From contig NZ_LR217737.1 of the NCBI RefSeq assembly GCF_900699015.1, positions 496,001 through 560,000 of the forward strand: a DNA stretch of 64,000 bases, in the 5' to 3' direction. The DNA comes from Erwinia_E haradaeae_E. GTDB lineage: Bacteria; Pseudomonadota; Gammaproteobacteria; Enterobacterales; Enterobacteriaceae. The notes under the pieces were generated by a model, which was given only the letters and a program-made list of their open reading frames with translations, had not been told where the DNA came from and did not search any database. Of the stretch, positions 59,277 through 64,000 are shown in pieces. Positions within the stretch are counted from its first letter, which is position 1. Every line of letters starts with the position of its first letter. Made by a program: the position numbers and the translations under genes.

Positions 59277-60109
59277 TAATCTCCTCCAATCCGTTTTCCA
59301 AAGCGGTTCTGCAAGATATTTGTCGCAGCTAAAAGGAGTAGTGAAGTTACTAAAATTACTGAGGCGATAGCACTAGATGCTGGGTAGTCATATTCTTGTA
59401 GTCTTACAAAAATCATCAAAGATGTAACTTCAGTTTTCCATGCAATGTTACCCGCTATAAAAATAACTGCTCCAAATTCCCCTAAACTACGGGTAAACGA
59501 AAGTACGGTTCCTACCAGAAGTGCTGGCCCGACTTCTGGTAGAACTACGCGGTAAAAACTTTTCTTTGGAGAAGAACCAAGCGTTTCAGCAGCTTCTTCA
59601 TATTCTGGTCCTAATTCTTCCAAGACCGGTTGTACAGTGCGCACCACAAAAGGAAGACTAGTGAATGCCATGGCTACAGAAATACCCAACCAAGTATAAG
59701 AAACTTTAATCCCAAGATATGACAGTAAATATCCATACCAACCATGAATAGAAAATAATTCAGTCAAAGTAAGTCCTGCAACAGCCGTAGGAAGAGCAAA
59801 TGGTAAATCTATAAGAGCATCTAAGAAATTACGACCAGGAAAGTTATAACGTGTGAGAATCCAAGCCATTAACATTCCAAATAAAGCGTTAAAGATAGAT
59901 GCAAGTCCGGCAGAGATTAATGTTACCTTATATGCAGTCAAAACTTGAGGATTGGACACTACATTCCAGTATTCTTCTAAAGTCATGTTTGAAAGTTGCA
60001 TCAATAAGGCACTAATGGGAAGCAACAATATTAGACAGGTGAAAAAAAGACTACAACCAAGGCTAATGCCAAACCCAGGCAGCACTCGTTTGCTTGGTAA
60101 TTCCCACAT
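59276..60109 (-). CDS. cysU: Sulfate/thiosulfate ABC transporter permease CysU (CysT)
   Basis: Inner-membrane permease half of the importer. It has 277 residues, the same as E. coli CysT. About six membrane segments are visible. The EAA loop reads EYEEAAETLGSSPKKSFYRVVLPEVGPALLVG, and LGEFGAVIFIAGN is typical of sulfate permeases. It starts 2 bases after cysP ends and overlaps cysW by one base. Expression is therefore that of a tight cys operon. Confidence 0.96.
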   Translation of the reverse strand: MWELPSKRVLPGFGISLGCSLFFTCLILLLPISALLMQLSNMTLEEYWNVVSNPQVLTAYKVTLISAGLASIFNALFGMLMAWILTRYNFPGRNFLDALIDLPFALPTAVAGLTLTELFSIHGWYGYLLSYLGIKVSYTWLGISVAMAFTSLPFVVRTVQPVLEELGPEYEEAAETLGSSPKKSFYRVVLPEVGPALLVGTVLSFTRSLGEFGAVIFIAGNIAWKTEVTSLMIFVRLQEYDYPASSAIASVILVTSLLLLAATNILQNRFGKRIGGD

Positions 60110-60111
60110 AA

Positions 60112-61113
60112 TTACTGATGCCTCATTGCTAAAAGCTTATCCAGCTCACCACCACTTGCAAAGTGTGTTTTTATCACTTGATCCCAACTACCAAAGACCT
60201 CTTCTATGTTCAGAAAGCGGGTCTCCGGAAACCGATTTTTGTTTTTTTCCATTAACTGTGGATTATTAACTCGATAGTAAAAACTAGTAATAATTTTTTG
60301 AGCAGATGGTGTATACAAATATTCTAAATAGGATCTTGCCGCTTTCTCGGTATGATTTTGTCTTATATTTTTATCAATCCAAGTTACTGGAAAACGAGCT
60401 ATAATATTAACAGACGGAAGAATCACCTGATATCCTTTTTCTGGATAACGGTCTCGAATAGTATTTACTTCAGATTCAAAACTAATTAGCACGTCTCCCA
60501 TCTCGCTATTAATAAATGTTGTTGTTGCACCACGACCACCAGTATCAAAGACTTCAACATTTTTTAGTAACTGTGTCATAAATTTTTCGATTTTGGAGTA
60601 ATTGTGTCCATTAATTAGATCCGCTGCACTCCAAGCAGCTAGCCAAGTATAACGTCCGTTACCAGATGTTTTAGGATTAGAAAAAATTAATTTTACATCA
60701 CTACGTGCTAAATCACTCCAATTTTCAATATGTTTAGGGTTTCCTTTTCGCACTAAAAATGCCATTGTAGAATAGAATGGTGAGCTATCATCAGGCAAGC
60801 GCTGTTTCCAATTAGATGCGATTAACTGACCTTTATCATGCAATATCTGTACGTCAGTAACTTGATTATAAGTCACGACATCTGCTTTAAGTCCTTGCAA
60901 AATAGATAAAGCTTGTTTTGAGGAACCTGCATGAGATTGCTTAATAATTAGTGTATCACCAGGATGCGTCTTTTCCCATTGCTTCTCAAAAGGGGTATTC
61001 AAAGCTATAAATAACTCGCGTGAAACATCATATGAACTATTTAGTAAAGTAGTCGCTTCTACTCCACCACTTAGAAATAATGAAAATATATAGGCTGCTA
61101 ATTTTTTGCTCAT
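60112..61113 (-). CDS. cysP: Periplasmic thiosulfate/sulfate-binding protein CysP
   Basis: Binds thiosulfate or sulfate in the periplasm and hands it to CysUW. It has 333 residues (E. coli 338). A signal peptide (MSKKLAAYIFSLFLSGGVEA, cleavage after residue 20 likely) is followed by LLNSSYDVSRELFIALN and the ligand-site stretches QSHAGSSKQALSILQGLKADVVTYNQ, NPKTSGNGRYTWLAAW and FDTGGRGATTTF. These match CysP more closely than the paralogue Sbp. First gene of cysPUWA. Upstream, the E. coli CysB-dependent promoter region is replaced by a spacer in which I see no clear site. Confidence 0.96.
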   Translation of the reverse strand: MSKKLAAYIFSLFLSGGVEATTLLNSSYDVSRELFIALNTPFEKQWEKTHPGDTLIIKQSHAGSSKQALSILQGLKADVVTYNQVTDVQILHDKGQLIASNWKQRLPDDSSPFYSTMAFLVRKGNPKHIENWSDLARSDVKLIFSNPKTSGNGRYTWLAAWSAADLINGHNYSKIEKFMTQLLKNVEVFDTGGRGATTTFINSEMGDVLISFESEVNTIRDRYPEKGYQVILPSVNIIARFPVTWIDKNIRQNHTEKAARSYLEYLYTPSAQKIITSFYYRVNNPQLMEKNKNRFPETRFLNIEEVFGSWDQVIKTHFASGGELDKLLAMRHQ

Positions 61114-62721
61114 CGATTATTTTATTATTCCTCATAAAAATAAAAGAACTATGTATCAAAATTGAATCAAGTTTATTAATAACCTATATAAATAATGTAG
61201 AAGTTTTATATATCATTTTTTGCTTTTCAATGAAAAAAAACTATAAGTATATGTCATAGATTATTTATCTGTAATAAAACCAATAAATAAATTCACAACT
61301 TTGAATGATCTAAGATTAATAGCTTAAATTTATTATCAAAAAAACTGATTCATTTTTATTTTAAGTCTCTCGAAATGTTAAGTATGAAAAAAGTAATTTC
61401 TACCTCAATTTCTATTAGAATTTTAACGATTGCCTATGATTCAAAGTAAACTCATTTGATCGTGTATTATGTTTTATTCAGTTTGAATAACTATATTATC
61501 AATATATAGTTATGGATTATACTATAACGATCCAATTCTTGATGTATATTTAGTATATTCTAAATAATGGGCTAAATAGTACAAGAGATGAAAATCATTG
61601 TATGAATTAATTAAAATATTTTACATACTTAATCACCTAGTTTTAGTTATGGATCAATACTGCACTCTATCTTACTATTTATTTTTTATATTAGAGGTAA
61701 GTCTGATCTTCTATCTAAAAAAGAAATAAAATGAATCATTTTTATATAAATACATATTTTAATAACTTAATAGTTATTTAATTTTCATCATGATTTTTTG
61801 TTTAAAAATATATTTTTTCATCATGAAACTGATAACATTTCTCTATCTAGAATCTTATTCTTATCTCTAATATTAGAGATATTATGTTCTATAACGGTAA
61901 AGATGAATGTTATTAACACTGTAGCCTGTGATTGTAGTAAAAATAAATAATTATGAAAATATATGTATTATTTATATTTCGAATATATAACCGGTTTATT
62001 CATCTATCAATATTAATTGATCAATGAAATGTGTTTAAATGGAATTTTTAATTCTTCTAGTCTTTTAGAATCAATGAATCTTATGGATTTATATAAGCCT
62101 AGATCTAGTTAAATAGCTCAACAGAATATTATGATAATTGATATAGGTATCAGAGAAAAGATTTACCTTTTTCTTAACCTTGATTATAAATTCATCTTGA
62201 AAGAGTGACAAACTATGTTCGTCCATGTATGTTGTATTGTTCTTAAAATAAATCATAGACAATTATAAAAAATATAAGAATACTTTTAATATGTTTCTGA
62301 AGAATGTTTCTAAACTATCATAAATGAATCCATTAAGAGATAAAAATATAATACATCTTCAAAAGAGGTAACAAAACAATATTCTATATAACTGAACTGT
62401 ATAAATAATTATAGTTTAAGTTAATTTTCACCTAATATCGTAAGATTAATTTTCATAAATAATTATCTTATTATCATATGAATCATATTCATCAAGGAAT
62501 AAGTGAGATAAATAGTATTACTAAACACAATTTTTGGGTGTACAAGGGTAATAATATACTACAAATTCTATTTTTTAGTTAACAATATTCTCTTTTTCTA
62601 TATAAAACTTATGCTTACAAGATTACAAGAAAGAATTAAGATCCATGAACACTTGTATTCTATAACCAATTATAGGCATATATCTGTTTAAATCTGAATA
62701 AACTGAGCATGGAACTACCTC
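61114..62721. other. Large empty spacer between cysP and accB
   Basis: About 1.6 kb between divergent genes, closed in all frames. A 20-bp perfect palindrome (arms TATCTCTAAT and ATTAGAGATA, 61862-61881) is the only strong structure. It must contain the cysPUWA and accBC promoters. aroQ, upstream of accB in E. coli, is not seen. Confidence 0.45.
61862..61881. repeat. 20-bp perfect palindrome upstream of accB and cysP
   Basis: Arms TATCTCTAAT and ATTAGAGATA meet without a loop. It lies about 750 bases before cysP and 840 before accB, so it is far for an operator. It could be chance in AT-rich DNA. Confidence 0.45.
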
Positions 62722-63192
62722 ATGGATATTCGTAAACTTAAGAAATTAATTAAATTAGTTGAAGAATCCGGTATTGCTGAACTGGAGATTTTTGATGGTG
62801 AAGAATCAGTTCGTATTAGCCGTGCAATTCGTCATACCCATGATTCTATTCTACAACAGATAAATGAAGAATCGGGAACTAAGAAGTCCAGTCTTGCTAC
62901 ATCAACAACTACTCCATCTACGGCAATGCTAGAGGCATCTACTGTTTCTACAATGAGTGGCTATATTGTCCGATCTCCCATGGTGGGGACTGTATACCGA
63001 ACTCCAAGTTCTGATGAAAAACCATTTGTAGAAGTAGGTCAATCAGTAAGTATTGGCGATACTTTATGCATTGTTGAAGCAATGAAAATGATGAATCAGA
63101 TTGAATCTGAAAAAGCCGGTATCGTAAAAGTAATTCTAGTTGAAAGTGGTCAGCCTGTTGAATTTGATGAACCACTGTTCATCATCGAATAG
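62722..63192 (+). CDS. accB: Biotin carboxyl carrier protein of acetyl-CoA carboxylase
   Basis: Carries carboxybiotin between the AccC carboxylase and the AccAD transferase in the first step of fatty-acid synthesis. It has 156 residues, the E. coli length. The N-terminal segment MDIRKLKKLIKLVEESGIAELEI is conserved, followed by a Ser/Thr-rich linker (about 52-78) and the biotinyl domain. The biotin-accepting Lys is K122 in EAMKMMN, the E. coli number. The thumb loop (TPSSDEKPFVEVG) is present. It is 12 bases upstream of accC. Biotin attachment must come from the truncated BirA at 33959 unless another ligase exists. Confidence 0.97.
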   Translation: MDIRKLKKLIKLVEESGIAELEIFDGEESVRISRAIRHTHDSILQQINEESGTKKSSLATSTTTPSTAMLEASTVSTMSGYIVRSPMVGTVYRTPSSDEKPFVEVGQSVSIGDTLCIVEAMKMMNQIESEKAGIVKVILVESGQPVEFDEPLFIIE

Positions 63193-63204
63193 TGAGGGGC
63201 AACC

Positions 63205-64000
63205 ATGCTGGATAAAATTATCATTGCTAATCGTGGTGAAATTGCACTACGTATTTTACGTGCTTGCAAGGAATTAGGCATTAAAACAGTTGCAGTACAT
63301 TCTACAGTCGATCGGGATTTAAAACATGTTCTTCTAGCAGATGAAACTGTATGTATCGGTCCACCTCAACCAGTAAAAAGTTACTTAAATATTCCAGCAC
63401 TTATTTCCGCAGCAGAAATTACTGGTGCAGTAGCTATTCATCCTGGATATGGTTTTTTGTCTGAAAATGCGGATTTTGCTGAACAAATGGAGCGTTCAGG
63501 ATTTATATTTATTGGGCCTAAGGCTGATACCATTCGACTGATGGGTGATAAGGTGTCAGCAATTACAATAATGAAGAAAGCAGGCATCCCTACAATACCA
63601 GGATCTGATGGACCATTAACTGAAAATATGAATGAGAACAGAGCTTTTGCTGAACGTATTGGCTATCCTGTGATGATTAAAGCTTCTGGCGGTGGAGGTG
63701 GACGTGGAATGCGTGTGGTTCGGACCAATAAAGACCTAGAACAGCTAATCAATATAACTAAAACAGAAGCCAAGGCAGCCTTCAATAATGAAACAGTATA
63801 TATGGAAAAATACTTAGAAAATCCACGTCATATTGAAATTCAGGTATTAGCAGATGATTATGGTAATGCTATTTATTTAGCAGAACGAGATTGTTCAATG
63901 CAACGTCGTCACCAAAAAATAGTAGAAGAAGCTCCTGCTCCAGGTATTACTGAACAAATGCGACGCTATATTGGAGATCGTTGTTCAAAAGCCTGTATTG
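63205..64000 (+). CDS. accC: Biotin carboxylase AccC, N-terminal part (cut by window edge)
   Basis: ATP-grasp subunit that carboxylates biotin on AccB using bicarbonate. The ATG at 63205 follows GTGAGGGGC and is 12 bases after accB. About 265 of some 449 residues are visible before the window ends. Seen are MLDKIIIANRGEIALRILRA, HPGYGFLSENADFAE, the glycine-rich ATP loop KASGGGGGRGMRVV, and MEKYLENPRHIEIQVLAD with ERDCSMQRRHQKIVEEAPAP. The visible part is intact and very close to E. coli. Confidence 0.97.
   Translation, partial: MLDKIIIANRGEIALRILRACKELGIKTVAVHSTVDRDLKHVLLADETVCIGPPQPVKSYLNIPALISAAEITGAVAIHPGYGFLSENADFAEQMERSGFIFIGPKADTIRLMGDKVSAITIMKKAGIPTIPGSDGPLTENMNENRAFAERIGYPVMIKASGGGGGRGMRVVRTNKDLEQLINITKTEAKAAFNNETVYMEKYLENPRHIEIQVLADDYGNAIYLAERDCSMQRRHQKIVEEAPAPGITEQMRRYIGDRCSKACI

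Overview
The window is a stretch of a reduced, AT-rich chromosome of an intracellular or gut-crypt insect symbiont from the Enterobacterales. Every protein I could name aligns best from memory with the Escherichia coli orthologue. Local gene orders are those of E. coli: rpsU-dnaG-rpoD, aceE-aceF-lpd, hemC-hemD, pgk-fbaA, murB-birA, mreB-mreC-mreD, minC-minD-minE, lpxH-purE-purK, cysP-U-W-A, accB-accC and the tRNA string Arg-His-Leu-Pro. My gene calls add up to about 38 kb of 64 kb, so only about 60 % is coding. I see no insertion sequence, prophage, CRISPR array or rRNA. Genes are almost all full length, while spacers are long, very AT-rich and closed in all frames. This is the look of a genome that has inactivated many genes but not yet deleted their DNA. 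Stinkbug or other sap-feeder symbionts of the Pantoea/Erwinia type would fit, but the species is inference only.

Layout. 1-3.0 kb: macromolecular synthesis operon (rpoD cut by the window edge, dnaG, rpsU) on the minus strand, divergent from tsaD. 5-7.4 kb: folB and argS, convergent. 8.4-15 kb: trxB, then the pyruvate dehydrogenase complex (lpd, aceF, aceE). 16.3-17.8 kb: ubiD. 19.9-21.6 kb: hemC-hemD. 24 kb: a small lipoprotein gene, lptM. 26-31.6 kb: fbaA, pgk, tktA. 32.9-34.8 kb: murB-birA. 35.5-38.4 kb: mreBCD. 40 kb: tRNA-Val. 40.8-42.7 kb: tatD, mtn. 43.2-43.6 kb: four tRNAs. 43.8-45.7 kb: minCDE. 46.7 kb: erpA. 48.4-50.9 kb: lpxH-purE-purK. 51.6-55.8 kb: cysS and aspS, convergent. 57.4-61.1 kb: cysPUWA. 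62.7-64 kb: accB and the start of accC.

Function. The set describes a bacterium with its own replication and transcription core (DnaG, RpoD), tRNA charging and modification (ArgS, CysS, AspS, TsaD), pyruvate oxidation, lower glycolysis and transketolase. It also keeps fatty-acid initiation (AccB/AccC with the biotin ligase BirA), haem and ubiquinone steps, Fe-S delivery (ErpA), purine and folate steps, and thiosulfate/sulfate uptake. An envelope is still being made (MurB, LpxH, LptM), with rod-shape and division-site control (MreBCD, MinCDE).

Noteworthy points are mostly about erosion and what survives it. Several empty spacers sit in slots where E. coli has plsY, hemX/hemY, cyaA/cyaY, dapF, epd, ppiB or cysM. 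A handful of perfect hairpins stand out in these spacers, including one terminator-like hairpin with no intact gene upstream and strong foldable elements in front of cysS. BirA has lost its C-terminal domain, and AceF keeps one lipoyl domain instead of three. I found no convincing undescribed multi-gene system.
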